A program made the position numbers and the translations under genes. A stretch of 64,000 nt of DNA, taken from Lepturacanthus savala. Taxonomy: Eukaryota > Chordata > Actinopteri > Scombriformes > Trichiuridae. Below, one piece after another: positions 12,161 to 24,329 of this stretch. The notes under the pieces were generated by a model. That model was not told the origin of the DNA, did no database searches, and worked only from the letters and a program-made list of their open reading frames with translations. The stretch is taken from NCBI GenBank assembly GCA_030544235.1, contig CM060466.1:3255592-3319591 (forward strand), given 5' to 3'. Numbering within the stretch: position 1 is the stretch's first letter; each line of letters opens with the position of its first letter.

Positions 12161-12394
12161 TTAGTGGCTGCTAGTAGGACTGCAACTAAGGACTTTTGAT
12201 AGTCAATCAATTATTGAAATTATAATTCAACTAGATGTTTACATAATTAAATAGATAAAAATGATGATCACTGTTTCCAAAAAACACAGTTTGTTTGGGA
12301 TCTGATTTCACCCCCTTTGTGCCGCAACAACCATTATATCTATATAATAGTAATATCTTCACTAATATCCTGTGTGTACTAGGTGATTTTTAAC

Positions 12395-12680
12395 GCACTT
12401 CTGGGTGCTTGCTATGGTGTTTCTAGGTGGTCGCTATGGTGTTTCTAGGTGGTCGCTATGATGTTTCTAGGTGGTCGCTATGATGTTTCTAGGTGGTCGC
12501 TATGATGTTTCTAGGTGGTCGCTATGATGTTTCTAGGTGGTCGCTATGATGTTTCTAGGTGGTCGCTATGATGTTTCTAGGTGGTCGCTATGATGTTTCT
12601 AGGTGGTCGCTATGATGTTTCTAGGTGGTTGCTATGGTGTTTCTAGGTGATTGCTATAATGTTTCTAGGTGGTTGCTGGG
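12395..12680 (+). repeat. 22-bp minisatellite, block 2
   Basis: Same 22-bp unit as block 1, about 12-13 copies. A run of nine near-identical 'gtcgctatgatgtttctagg' variants indicates local homogenisation. It is preceded (12170-12390) and followed (12680-12790) by a spacer containing 'taattagtggctgctagtag' and 'atagtcaatcaatt', which also follows blocks 1 and 3. Confidence 0.9.
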
Positions 12681-12794
12681 GTATAATTAGTGGCTGCTAG
12701 TAGGGCTGCAACAAATGACTTTTTATAGTCAATCAATTTTTGAAATCATTATTCTACTAGATGTTTACATAATTAAATAGATAATTATTAATGC

Positions 12795-13240
12795 CCTTCT
12801 GGGTGGTTGCTATGGTGTTTTGAGGTGGTCGCTATGGTGTTTCTAGGTGGTTTCTAGGGTGTTTCTAGGTGGTTTCTATGGTGTTTCTACATGGTCACTA
12901 TTGTGTTTCTAGGTGGTTGCTATGGTGTTTCTAGGTGGTTGCTATGGTGTTTCTAGGTGGTTTTTATGGTGTTTCTACGTGGTCGCTATGGTGTTTCTAG
13001 GTGGTTGCTATGGTGTTTCTAGGTGGTTTCTATGGTGTTTCTAGGTGGTTTCTATGGTGTTTCTACATGGTCACTATGGTGTTTCTAGGTGGTTGCTATG
13101 GTGTTTCTAGGTGGTTGCTATGGTGTTTCTAGGTGGTTTTTATGGTGTTTCTACGTGGTCGCTATGGTGTTTCTAGGTGGTCGCTATGGTGTTTCTAGGT
13201 GGTCGCTATGGTGTTTCTAGGTGGTTGCTAGGGGTATAAT
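12795..13240 (+). repeat. 22-bp minisatellite, block 3
   Basis: About 20 units of the 22-bp repeat. An internal series (ggtttctatgg, then tttctacatggtcacta, then three ordinary units, then tttttatgg, then tttctacgtggtcgc) appears twice, at about 12866 and 13042. Groups of several units have therefore been copied together. The block ends with the same 'ggggtataattagtggctgc' spacer as the other two. Confidence 0.9.
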
Positions 13241-13914
13241 TAGTGGCTGCTAGTCGGGCTGTAACTACAGACTTTTGATAGTCAATTAATCAATAAATGA
13301 AATAATTATTCAATTAGTTGTTTACATCAATTCATCAATTTACTCTTATAGAAGTATAAAGAAAGCAGAAAATAATGAGAGAAGAGAAGCTGGAACCAGA
13401 GAATTTGGGTATTTTCTTCTTAAAAATGACTCAAATTGATTATCAGAATAGTTGGCAACTAATTAATCTTACTAAGAGGTTTTATTCACATGTGCAGATA
13501 CAACAACTGATTTAACCATATAAACAATAAATTACAAATTGTAGTTTCTGCACATTTTGAAGTCGCATTTAACAGAAAACAGAAACATCGAAGGAAACGC
13601 TTTATTTACTTCTCACGACTTCTCAGAATAAATGTAGAGGAAGTTGGAGCCAAACTGTGTAGGTGTGTGTGTCTGCTCCTGCCCTGCAGCATATGCATAC
13701 ATCTCACTCATGCTAAGTATATTTTCTATGATTGTGTTGTTCCATATGTGCTGCTCCCTGTCTGTGATGCAGCAGCCTCCTCATTCACAGCAGCTCAGTC
13801 TACGGGATTTAGTGTTTCACCCACAAACGTAACCTGCCGCTCAGTGATTACAAGGGAATGAATGGACGTCTCTGGACTGGGAGGTTTTACAGGATTTCTT
13901 TGCAACATGTCGGA

Positions 13915-14280
13915 CAACTTTAACTTTAAGGGGACTTTTCTCCATCTAAGTGCAACTACAAAAAATAGTTATTGTAATAACAATAATAAATTGTATTTAT
14001 AGGCGCCTTCTGGCCCTTAAAGACACTGTACAGAACAGTAAAATAAAAAAAGAAATACACAATCTATAAAAACCGGCTGAAAATGATGAGAAGAAAAGTT
14101 CTAATATAGTGAAATATCCCTTTAACTTTGTGGCAAAGTCGCTAACTCGTCTAGAAAGAATAGAATAGCAGTTTCATACTAAAACCATACGTTATTAGTT
14201 ATTAATTAGTAGTTATTGAGTTCTAAATTATAAAAGTAACTAGTTACTTTGGATTGTAACTGTTGCATTACTTTCAAGTA
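13915..14280 (+). repeat. Dispersed repeat, pair with 9776-10600
   Basis: Second copy of the element at 9776-10018, followed by one diverged unit of the 'taactagttactttgg' tandem repeat. Sequence from 14281 to about 15400 is AT-rich intron with no recognised feature, apart from a GC-rich patch at about 15120-15340. Confidence 0.5.
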
Positions 14281-15398
14281 ACTTTCTAAATTCGACACTT
14301 TATAGCCAATCAAATGTCCTGTCTAAACAAGCCCCGCCCAGCTCCACCTCTGATTGGCTGCCGATGGAATTAAATTATTTCTCGGCCAATCGTCACAAAG
14401 GACGAAAGAACAGGAGGAAAAATCTTTGCAATTCATGTTTATTTCAAGATTTAATTTAAAATGTTTAAGCAGTTTAATTGAAATCATAAACATGCAATTA
14501 AAAATACTTTATTTCCAGTTGGAAAAATAAATGCTTTTATTTTGAATTCGCCAGGAAATGATCAGGTATATAATGTTTATAATAATAAATAAATGTTGTA
14601 TTTGAATGATATATTCTGCACGTTTGGATGAAAATTCACTATACAACAAGTCGATCTGATGAAAAGCAGCTTCACATATTAGTGTTACAATGACAGGCCT
14701 GTGTTCTCATTACTAGTTCACGTGCTCCTCCTCGCTGTGTAACAAACCAGCCATATATCTCCTTTAGTTACACAAACACTTCTCCCACTAAGTATTTGTT
14801 TCTGTTCTTGCTTTTTCTATAAATGCCTCCACTCTCCCACTCATTATCTGGCTCCTGTTGGAAAAAAAACAACCTAAACTCTTTCACTCTTTTTTTTTTT
14901 TCTGCCCTGAGGTGCGACTTGTTGTGTAACACTCTGGCAACGCTTATTGTAAAAAATCCTGCTTCTTGCTCCTTCAGCAAGCAATAATTTAGCTGTTTTT
15001 TTTTTTCATACAGGGCCATTATATCAGATTGTGTGTATATTGCACTGGTGTTTACCGCCAGAGAAACAGAGAGCCGCACTTTGTTTCTCAGCAGCACGAA
15101 GCTGCATTAAGGAGGACAGAATAACGACGGAGAGGCGCTTTGAGAGCGCGGGAGAAACACGATAAAAACGGACAAACGATAAAAAATGGAAGTGCTGGAG
15201 ATAAAAGGGGCGAGCGGGAGGATAAAAGTTCGGATCAGCAATGGAAAAGAGGGAAGGAGGAAGGAGGGTGAAGGGAGGGAATTAAGCAATTTGGGGTCTC
15301 GTTGATCGATGTCGGTGCCCGAACACAAACAGCAATTGTTATTCAAATGGGCCTGAATTGGGGGGAGAGAGCAGATAAGCTCAAAGCTGATTGCTCCC

Positions 15399-15424
15399 TT
15401 GTGTGTAATGTGTGTGTGTGTGTG

Positions 15425-15460
<36 letters not shown>

Positions 15461-15623
15461 ACGTCTACTTCTTTTTTTTTATTTGCAAGTGTGTGTCGCT
15501 GCACCACTCTCTGCAGGCACCGGGAAAAAAGAGCTTAGTCAGCCGCCAACTGGTCCCCAACACTCTGTTGTCGACTGTCATCTCACACACTCACACACAC
15601 ACTCACACACACACACACACACT

Positions 15624-15654
<31 letters not shown>

Positions 15655-15655
15655 A
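15399..15655. repeat. (TG)n and (CA)n microsatellites
   Basis: A TG run at about 15409-15459 is followed 130 bases later by CA/CTCA runs at 15583-15652, so the two can pair as an inverted repeat. The 111- and 103-codon open frames here are made by the repeats. Confidence 0.9.
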
Positions 15656-15984
15656 GAGAGGTTTTGGTGATGAGTTACTCATTGGTATTGGCAGCCATCG
15701 TCCGAGTTAATGCTGTCATCTCAAACTGCGCGGCGGCCGCTGATTAGACGGCTCCATCGGACCTGCTTCCTCACAGTCGGATCACGTAAACACCAGCGGG
15801 GACGGATATTTGTTGGCGACGTGTTTCTACATAGATTCAAATCCCAGAGATTCAAGCTACAAAACCTTTTTTTTTCTATTTGAAGGAAGCTCGTTTTTCG
15901 CTGAGAGACGTCTGACGGCGCATGGATTTGAAATTATATTTTTTTTCCTTCAAACTTTACTTGTAGATTCTTTAACCAGCCGAA

Positions 15985-16275
15985 CTGTTTCCAGCTGTGC
16001 TAACATGTTAGCATCAAGGGTTTTCTAATCATCCATTAGCCTTCTGATCAATGATCAAACACATTGATCCATTAGAACACTGGAGTGATAGTTGCTGGAA
16101 ATGTTCCTCTATACATCTATGTAGATATTGATGCAGCTAGAATAGTCATTTACCACATTAGTGATGTATAGAGTGGATTTATCTTTAGTTTAAAGTTAAC
16201 TTCATTGAAAAACGGTGCTTTTTTTAAAAAATAAGAAGTTGAAGTGACCCTGAACTTTTAAATAGTAGTGTATAA
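15985..16275 (+). mobile_element. Tc1/mariner-like MITE, right part
   Basis: Carries the family phrases of 6880-7100 and ends 'gaagtgaccctgaacttttaaatagtagtgta'-like sequence (about 16243-16274). Its complement resembles the start of the complete element at 40499. The left terminal repeat is not evident. Confidence 0.6.
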
Positions 16276-17194
16276 TTGCATATTCATAGATTCTAGAAGC
16301 TTTAACGAGGTGATTTTAAGGGATTTTAACAAGATAATTGAACTTTTTTTTTTTGTGGAAATGCTATATCAGGCAAATTATCATTCACACGTCTTGAGGG
16401 GATCTTTAAAAATCAAATTACAGATCAACATTTATTCTGAAACTCTCGGGTCTATATAATGATTTCTACTCAATAAGCTTGTGGACAGAAAAAAATGACG
16501 GCATCGCTGTTTTTAACCCATTTAAGGCCATATTTTTATAAAGATTTCAACAACTAACATTCACTAACAGTTAGCTTAGCTCTGTCCAAAGTGAAACCAA
16601 ACACCTACTGAACATCTGTGGAGCTCAGTAATTAACTCGCTGTATCATGTTTGTTTTAAATTCTTACAAACTGATTCATGGGAAAATCATGTAGAAACAA
16701 TTTCTTGCAGAATAACAACCAGTTTGGTTTCAGCATGTCCCTGAATTCTCTAAAATGAGAAGATTTCCGGGAGCTACAGTCAGATTTTTGAACTTCCAGT
16801 CTTTATACCAAACTACACCAACCATGTTGTGACTCAACTCTGCTCCACAAAGAGAAAGATATTGATCTTTTCCAGTTTTTTCTTAGAAAAACCCTACATT
16901 TATGTAATTGGAGATACTAGCAAAGGTCTTTTATTCCTTCCTATTTTTGGTGCAGCCAGTGTGTGCTGCTGAGAGCATTTGAGTCATTTCATTGTTATAG
17001 GAGTCTTAATTTCTTAGAGATCAGGGTGTCACGTATCCGCTTGAACCGGATCTAGCAGACTTAAATCCTGTAATAGATTACCGTTCCATTGAATTTCAAA
17101 ATAAAATAAAAAATCCCAAGATTCACGTCCCGCTTTTTCTAAATGAGCTCTAATGTGATGTGACCAATTGCTGTAGTGGGGCAGAAACTGCTTA

Positions 17195-17999
17195 GTGTCC
17201 ATAGGTAGCCACACACCTGAATATACAGACATAACCTGTTGGAGTCCCGCAAGGTTCAATTCTGGATCCTCTACTATTCAACTTTTACATGCTCCCACTC
17301 GCTAAGTTTATAGATATAGAGATTATAATCCTGTGCAAACACTGAGTAAATGCATTGAGCAAATCACTAATTGCCAGAACTTTCTCCAATTAAACAAAGA
17401 TAAAACTGAGCTAATAGTTTTTGCAGCCAAAGAGCAACAACTAAAATCAGCGCTCAGCTTCAATCAGTGATGTTAAAGCCCAAAAATCAAGCTAGAAATC
17501 TGGGTGTAGTTATGGACCTTATGTCTCAGCCAGACTTGGAAAAGCTTGTCATGATTTTATTTTCAATAGGCATGACTACTGTAACAGGGTCTTTACAGGC
17601 CTCCCTAAAAAAAAAATCAATGAGACAGCTGCTAATTTAAAATGCTGCTGCTAGAGACCTCACTTATACTAAAAAAGTAGATCATATCAATCCAGAGCTC
17701 CTTGCACCGGCTTCATGTCTGCCAAAGAATTAAGGGTTAGGGTTAGGGATCTGCTGATCCTTTATGAACCATCTAGACCTCTTAGATGGTCTGGGACAGG
17801 TCTGCTCTCGGTTCTCAGAGTCAGAACTAAACATGGAGAAGCTGCGTTCAGTTTCTATGCCCCAACAAACTCCCATAGATCTGCAGGTCTGCTGCAAGTC
17901 TCACTGTTTTTAAGTCAGATCTGAAGACTTTTTAAATTGTGTCTTGATGCCAAAAATGTTTGTTTAAAATGTTCTATACAAATAAACTTGCCTTGCTTT
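17195..17999 (+). pseudogene. L2-like LINE reverse-transcriptase remnant
   Basis: In broken frames the + strand encodes GSHTPEYTDITC, then after a +1 shift GVPQGSILDPLLFNFYMLPL (17241 onwards), which is RT motif B-side sequence of L2-type LINEs. Further on come LNKDKTELIVFAA, NLGVVMD, NAAARDLT and LVLYEPSRPLRWSGTGLLSV-like pieces of the ORF2 C-terminal part. The YADD catalytic block is missing through an internal deletion. The end ('caaataaacttgccttgc') matches the short tail of L2 elements. There are many stops and frameshifts, so this is a dead 5'-truncated copy. Confidence 0.8.
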
Positions 18000-18587
18000 A
18001 CCTGGTGTATGTTCTCATGGTGCACAAACAGGCATGTGGTTATCTGCTGCCAGCTAATGAGGAGAAGCTGCTTAAAGTGAACCCTGTCAGTCATTCAGCA
18101 TCACATTACAATGCGCTGCATCAACTCCTGCTAACTGAGAGGGAAAAGCCTCATCAAGGCCACAAGCTCAATTTGCTGCGAGAAAAAGGGAATCCGGAAA
18201 GAAGCAGACGGAGAGAACAGAGGAGCTGCGACAGGGTTTGATGCCGGTTACATAACCCCCATGAATTAGATATGACGACCATGAGAGAACACCGGTGTTT
18301 AGAAATGGATTAAAGGCTCCACGCTGCCTTCTCCAGGACCCCAGGCCACGAATATAAAGAGGCGTATGTGCACAAGGACGAGAGTGAAGGAGAAAATGCA
18401 AAACCAGGAGTGTGAGCAGTGCAAAAAGAGGGGAAAAAAGACAAATTCTGAGCTGTTGTTGCTCCAAGTCACAACATAAAATGTGATTCCTGATGAATCT
18501 GCACAGCTTTTGGGGATCCTCCTCATAGCACATGTCGTAATTGTAATGTGGTTTGTGTTTTTCTGCGCATGTGTCGCCTCTCTCCAG

Positions 18588-18663
18588 GCAAGCGTGGGAC
18601 CTGGCTGTGGACATCTGCCTCTCTCAGCTGCCGACCATCATCGAGGAGGGCACCGCCTTCAGA
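18588..18663 (+). CDS. rptor: Raptor exon C
   Basis: This exon completes the Trp codon (TG/G) and encodes 25 residues, QAWDLAVDICLSQLPTIIEE then GTAFR, about human 380-404, in the first helices of the solenoid. The acceptor is CTCTCCAG and the donor AGA/GTAAGTG. It ends in phase 0, the phase shared by all junctions from here to J-K. A TG-rich stretch (gtgtatgtgtgtgtag) starts inside the donor region. Confidence 0.95.
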
Positions 18664-18734
18664 GTAAGTGTGTATGTGTGTGTAGAGGCACGAATATGGT
18701 TTTAAACCACAATCAGATCAGATTATATCGGTTA

Positions 18735-18840
18735 TTCACCACCTGAATTATCACTATATTCAATCTGAGCTCACTACGGTGGGTTACAATGCTTTTGTAA
18801 AGCACTCTGTGTATGAAAAGCGCTTTATAAATAAAGATTG
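18735..18840 (+). mobile_element. Short teleost repeat tail
   Basis: 'tgtaaagcactctgtgtatg' followed by 'aaagcgctttataaataaag' is the 3' tail I remember from abundant fish retroposons (the 'agcgctatataaataaag' type). Only the tail is present and the element class cannot be resolved. Confidence 0.45.
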
Positions 18841-18849
18841 ATTAATTGA

Positions 18850-19610
<761 letters not shown>

Positions 19611-19649
19611 GGACAAATCTAGCTCTGGTTTCAATATTAGTTTAGCAAG

Positions 19650-20584
19650 TTGACTATAAATCGCAGGACAACATATTGCCAACAAGTCAGATTAGACCAC
19701 AAACTTCCTGTTGTGCATCCCCATTTAAAGTTGGTTAGCTTCCTACCAGGGTGCATTCAGTTTTTTCACAAAATTAAATAGGTTTCGAAAATCCGATTGG
19801 AGGGAAACACGACAAAGTTCAGTGAAATGATGTCTCTATGCTTCGGATACATGCCAATTTAGTTTCAAACCCCTTAGAGAAAAAGAAAATGGCTACTGAC
19901 AAATCGACTTTAGTGAGTTTTGGATACTTTGGTGTGAAAGTGAACTGAAACATATATATATAACACATTTAGGGTGTTTGTTACTCACTTATTCACTCTC
20001 CTATGACATTATTCCTCTCTTCTACAGCCTTCTACATTTACATGCACATGGCAAATTTAGCTAATTAGGGAATGATGCTATTTAGCGACTCTTAGCAGCC
20101 ACTAGCTACTTTCCTTACTGAGACGTTGGCAACACTGAGGATCGGGAGAAATGGGGAAAGATTCCAAAATGCTGAACAATCCCTTTAAATATGATGCTCC
20201 ACTTGACTGTGTTTATTGAAGATAAGTGTGTGTGTAGGTTTAGTGGTTACTGGACGTCTGATTGTGATCGATGCCTTTTATTTCGGATCCGTCCTTTAAA
20301 CCTGCAGCTTCTCCTGCACCGAACATCCACGGCGTCTCGATTAATCTCCCCGACGTGCACCCGCTTCGGTCCCAGCAGATATAAGGCTGTAAACCGTCAG
20401 GTTTAATAACTCAAGTGTGAGTGTCAAATAAAAAAAAAAAAAAAAGCAGCAGACCTGCACTTTGAGTGTGTTTATGGACACTTTTACTGACGCGGCACAG
20501 AAATGTGATGGAGATGCTGAGTTTGATAGAAACTCACCACGAGAGGCTGAGAGGCACAAAACCTATTGGTGTAATAGGAGATAG
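19650..20584. other. Intron stretch, no recognised feature
   Basis: No exon, RNA gene or transposon end recognised. A poly-A run at about 20430-20446 could be the tail of an old retroposon, but nothing identifiable precedes it. Confidence 0.35.
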
Positions 20585-20865
20585 AAAGAAAAGCTCTGTT
20601 TTATTCAATGAAGGTAACTTTAAACTAATGATAAATCCACTCTATATGTTACTAATGTGGTAAATGACTATTGTAGCAGCAAATGTCTGGTTTTTGCTGC
20701 ATCAATATCTACATAGGTGTATAGAGGAACATTTCCAGCAACTATCAGTCCAGTGTTCTAATGGATCAATGTGTTTGATCATTGATCAGAAGGTTAATGT
20801 AAGACTAAATAAAAGTGTTTTTTCATGGCAAACACTAAATTGTCTGGGTTTGAACAGTATTATAT
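20585..20865 (-). mobile_element. Tc1/mariner-like MITE
   Basis: Inverted copy of the family at 6880, 15985 and 40499. It contains 'aaatgactattgtagcagca', 'ttgatcattgatcagaaggt' and the outer 'aacactaaattgtctggg' that complements the left part of the 40.5-kb element. There is no coding sequence. Confidence 0.6.
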
Positions 20866-20941
20866 ATGTAGCAATAACACTACATATATTTTAAATAGTT
20901 ATAAATTAATTTTTAGTAGTTAAGTATATCTGATGTGTTAA

Positions 20942-21475
20942 CCCCTTGACCTCCAGCCCTTTTTTAGGTTTAGGACATCCCCATAGTCAGTAGGGTATGT
21001 CTCTGGAATAAACACAGAGATGTTGGTCGACACTAAACGACCATTTATTGATCTCAAATAAACATTTTCATCCCAAAACAGCAACAAAAAAACACATTTT
21101 TCGTTCGTCGCTTCAAACAAGTGACTTTTTACTGTAGTGTTTTTTGGCTGCTAGTTTACTGAGTTTTTGTCATAAAGCTACACTGATGGTACCGTTGGAC
21201 TCGTCACAGTCTCAGCTTTCATATGAGATGTCATTTGTTTGTATAACATGAAGTATCAGAGCGCTAGCCATCAAAATGTGGCGAGTGGGTTGGCTTTATG
21301 ATCGTATACCGATTTTCATATTTGTTAATTAATTAGCTTGGTGTTGGAGTTGTGTTTGGTGTGTGTAAATATGACTTATATGTGCTTGTAGTGGAGTTTC
21401 TCCTGTTTAATTTGATGTATAGCTTCACTATATTTGTACATGATTAGTGGAGCAATCACCCTGGAGTTTAACGGG
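20942..21475. mobile_element. piggyBac-like MITE, copy 1
   Basis: A 534-bp element is flanked on both sides by TTAA (20938-20941 and 21476-21479), the piggyBac target duplication. Terminal repeats read CCCCTTGACCTCCAG on the left and, complemented, CCCGTTAAACTCCAG on the right. Nearly identical bodies lie at 51645-52174 (inverted) and 56169-56689, so the family moved recently. A minus-strand frame (20938-21120, 60 codons, containing LFWDENVYLRSINGRLVS) is shared by the copies but resembles no transposase I know. Confidence 0.85.
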
Positions 21476-21689
21476 TTAAAGGAGAACAAAAAATGACTTA
21501 TTTACTATTAATTTCAGACTCAATGAAGCCTTGAATACATACATAATTAAATAATTCAGTGTGGGAAACAGAAAATATGACCATCATAAAATGATTATTA
21601 ATATATCCATGCAGTCCAGTCTCCATGGGTGAGTAATCCATAGGGAAAAAAGTCATTTGGGGGTGAACTATCCCTTTAATTAGTAGAAT

Positions 21690-22145
21690 ATAATAATAAT
21701 AATAATAATAATAAATGTGAAGGGATGAGTAGTGATTGTATAGATATTTATCAAAAAGCCAATAGTGAGGCTGAAGTAATTACGTAGTAATTATCAGTAG
21801 TGAAACAGGCCGATTCTCTACTCATTACTAATGAAATAACGACATCAATCACTACATATTGTAGTAAAATGGTAGTTTTGTAGATATTCAGTGATTGAAT
21901 AGTGTTTTTTCCTGTGAGATGAAGCTGGTCCAGACAAACTAACTCCATGTCTGTTCTGTAACGCTGACTAATCAAAAACATCTTATAAACAGTGAAGTAG
22001 GAGCCTCCTGATGTTCGCACTTCTTTTTTTTTTTTATTCCTCTCGTCCACCTGGTGTAGGCGTCTTCTCCTCCTCTCCCCGGGGAGCAGTTTGCCATCCT
22101 CACTCCTCACTCCTCCTCCTCCTCCTCCTCCTCCTCCTCCTCCTT
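21690..22145. repeat. Simple repeats (AAT)n and (TCC)n
   Basis: A short (ATA) run lies at about 21691-21712 and a (TCC)n run of about 40 bases at 22103-22143. The latter gives the polyproline open frame at 22091-22315, which is not considered a gene. Confidence 0.8.
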
Positions 22146-22479
22146 TTCACTCAGGCCGAAAAACACTTACCGGCACCGTAATTGCGCCTCAGAGGACTCC
22201 TAAAAGACATCTCTCTCTGTCTCGCTGCCTCTTTCAGGAGCCTTTAATTCCTTCTCTGATGCACTTCAGCTGTTTTCCTTCTTGGACGTTTGCAGAGTTG
22301 AATTTAACCTGTTAAAATCCAAAAAAAATGTATTTATTGCATGAGAAAACCTCAGCTTCAACAGCAACTTACACCAACTCACAATAAGTTAAGGATATTG
22401 TGAGAGACTCAGTGGATTTCATACATTTTTGAGGTAATAAATATTAAACTTATAAAAATGGTGTTTTTTTCTCATTCGT

Positions 22480-23120
22480 TATTAGTGATATCAGTTATTT
22501 ATTTCATTAAAATTCAGACCAAATACCCTAAACTTATTATGAGTAGTGTATATCATCAATATCCACATCATCAATACAATAAGACAATAGATTAATGTAA
22601 TATCAGTAGTAGAGACTATTTAGATATTTAATTTGTGTGATTATTTAATTGTCTCCTTTATAATCTCCTTTTTAAACATCTTACAGAATATATTCTTATA
22701 ATATATCGTTTTATGGACCAATAATTGACCTTTGAACTCTTATTAATCATTGAACTTAACATTGCATAGGATTTTGCTTATTTTATTTTATTTTTTTCCA
22801 GATTTGGGTCAGTTTGGTCTTGTTTTAAGTTTCAAATAAAGTATTTTATCTGTAGTTTTTAATATTCTAACTATATTTTCTCTATAACATCAACATAAAT
22901 AGATTCTGACTCTTCTGTAGTCACCTCACATGTTGTAGATTTATTTTAATTCCAGGTTTAAGTCTAATAACCTTTGTGTTTGTAGAGATATTCAACATTT
23001 ATTATTATTTATAGCAGGAAAACTGATAAATAAGCCTGTTGTTTAAGTAGTTTAAGACAATAAAAATAAAATGTGCATCTTATCTTTTATCTCTGTTGTA
23101 GATAATAATCAACATCCAAT
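22480..23120. repeat. AT-rich dispersed repeat, related to 48480-48620
   Basis: 'tatagcaggaaaactga(t/a)aaata', 'aacctttgtg(t/g)ttgtag' and 'gtttaagt' are shared in order with 48500-48615. Class unknown and borders approximate. Confidence 0.4.
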
Positions 23121-23182
23121 TAATCAAAATGAATCAAATTAATTCCTACCGATCCAAACGCTGAAGCTTCTGCCCAGTTCAC

Positions 23183-23185
<3 letters not shown>

Positions 23186-23219
<34 letters not shown>

Positions 23220-23288
23220 GTGTGCGTGTGTGCGTGTGTGTGTGTGTGCGTGTGTGTGTGTGTGTGTGTGTGCGTGTGTGTGTGTGTA
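23186..23288. repeat. (TG)n/(CGTG) microsatellite
   Basis: About 100 bases of TG with several CG interruptions. The sequence from 23340 to 23520 that follows is GC-rich with several CpGs and no open exon matching raptor. Confidence 0.9.
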
Positions 23289-23571
23289 CAGTTATTAAGC
23301 TCTGATTATGTACAAATTAATTTCTCCATCCAGCCACGAAGCAGTGACATTTCCCCACTCTGCATCCATCACGGGTCTCCGCGGCGACGTCGTAATTCCC
23401 GCCTGATCAAAACCTCGGCGGCCGATCAATCAGCGGCCTGCCAGGGCGGCAGAGAGGGTGATCATGATAGATCAGGATTTATGTCCTCACTGCACTGCAG
23501 TGTCACTTCTGAGCTCATTGTGTCAGGGCTTTTTATCAAATGATAGGGTAGTCGCTGCAGACTGGCTCACT

Positions 23572-23620
23572 GTGTGTGTGTGTGTGTGTGTGTGTGTCTG
23601 TGTGTGTGTGTGTGTGTGTT
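23572..23620. repeat. (TG)n directly upstream of exon D
   Basis: A TG run with one TCTG interruption, followed by TTTTCTGTCCACAG, the exon D acceptor. The run ends 13 bases before the exon. Confidence 0.9.
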
Positions 23621-23632
23621 TTCTGTCCACAG

Positions 23633-23734
23633 CACAGTCCTTTCTTCGCGGAGCAGCTGACAGCGTTTCAGGTGTGGCTGACGATGGGAGTAGAGAACAG
23701 AAACCCACCAGAGCAACTCCCCATTGTCCTGCAG
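23633..23734 (+). CDS. rptor: Raptor exon D
   Basis: 34 complete codons, HSPFFAEQLTAFQVWLTMG then VENRNPPEQLPIVLQ, about human residues 405-438, part of the helical solenoid that packs between the RNC and the WD40 propeller. Length is a multiple of three and both junctions are phase 0, so skipping would keep the frame. The donor is CAG/GTACAC and runs straight into a (CA)13 tract. With the TG run upstream, the exon is enclosed by complementary dinucleotide repeats. Confidence 0.95.
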
Positions 23735-23736
23735 GT

Positions 23737-23762
23737 ACACACACACACACACACACACACAC
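23737..23762. repeat. (CA)n inside the exon D donor region
   Basis: The CA run begins at the third base of the intron (GTACACAC...), so the 5' splice site itself is part of the microsatellite. Confidence 0.9.
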
Positions 23763-23816
23763 CATGGTCTCTTCAATGGCGTGACGTCTAAATTCATGTT
23801 TGTGTTCAAAGTAAAG

Positions 23817-24150
23817 CCGAGTTTATACTTCTGCCTATGTAGCTTGTCTGAAGGAGTATGATGGCCAGGAAAAAGGAAAAAATAGTCTGGTTTATACAGT
23901 CAGGTATATATGTATATGTGATATTTAAGGGGTTATGGGTTTATTTTTGCAATAAAAGCATTTAGTCTTTGGTATCGATGAGTTCCAAACACACACATTG
24001 CAACAAAAAAAAACACAGGCAACTCCAGAGTGTGTGTTATTTAATGGGATATGTTTTATTGCCTGTTTTTTTTTCCTGGCGTGAAGTTGAGTTACACAAC
24101 TTTGAATCGATGTTGCAGCTACACAGAAGTATAAACTAGGATTAAGGATG
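23817..24150. mobile_element. MITE with GTTTATACTTCTG terminal repeats
   Basis: The left end 'gagtttatacttctgcctat' is matched by the complement of 'agctacacagaagtataaac' on the right (about 24118-24138). I remember the phrase 'tttatacttctgcg' as the end of an abundant teleost DNA element. No transposase is present. Confidence 0.65.
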
Positions 24151-24329
24151 CACCTAGTTTATACTTCCCCCAATACATTGGGCCGAATATTGTCTTTTTT
24201 GCAGTACTCTGTTAAAAGCGAGGCTGAATAGTGGCGTGTGAGAGAGATGCTACAGCAGCTAAAATGAAAACTGGTCACAGCATGACTTCAAAGTAGAAAA
24301 CGTTTTCACAAGTTTGCATAAGTATGCTA

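Noticed and set aside
17736..17752. Telomere-like TTAGGG units in the LINE remnant
   Set aside because: Only about two and a half units, within decayed L2 sequence where the surrounding coding remnant explains most of it. Too short to call an interstitial telomere.
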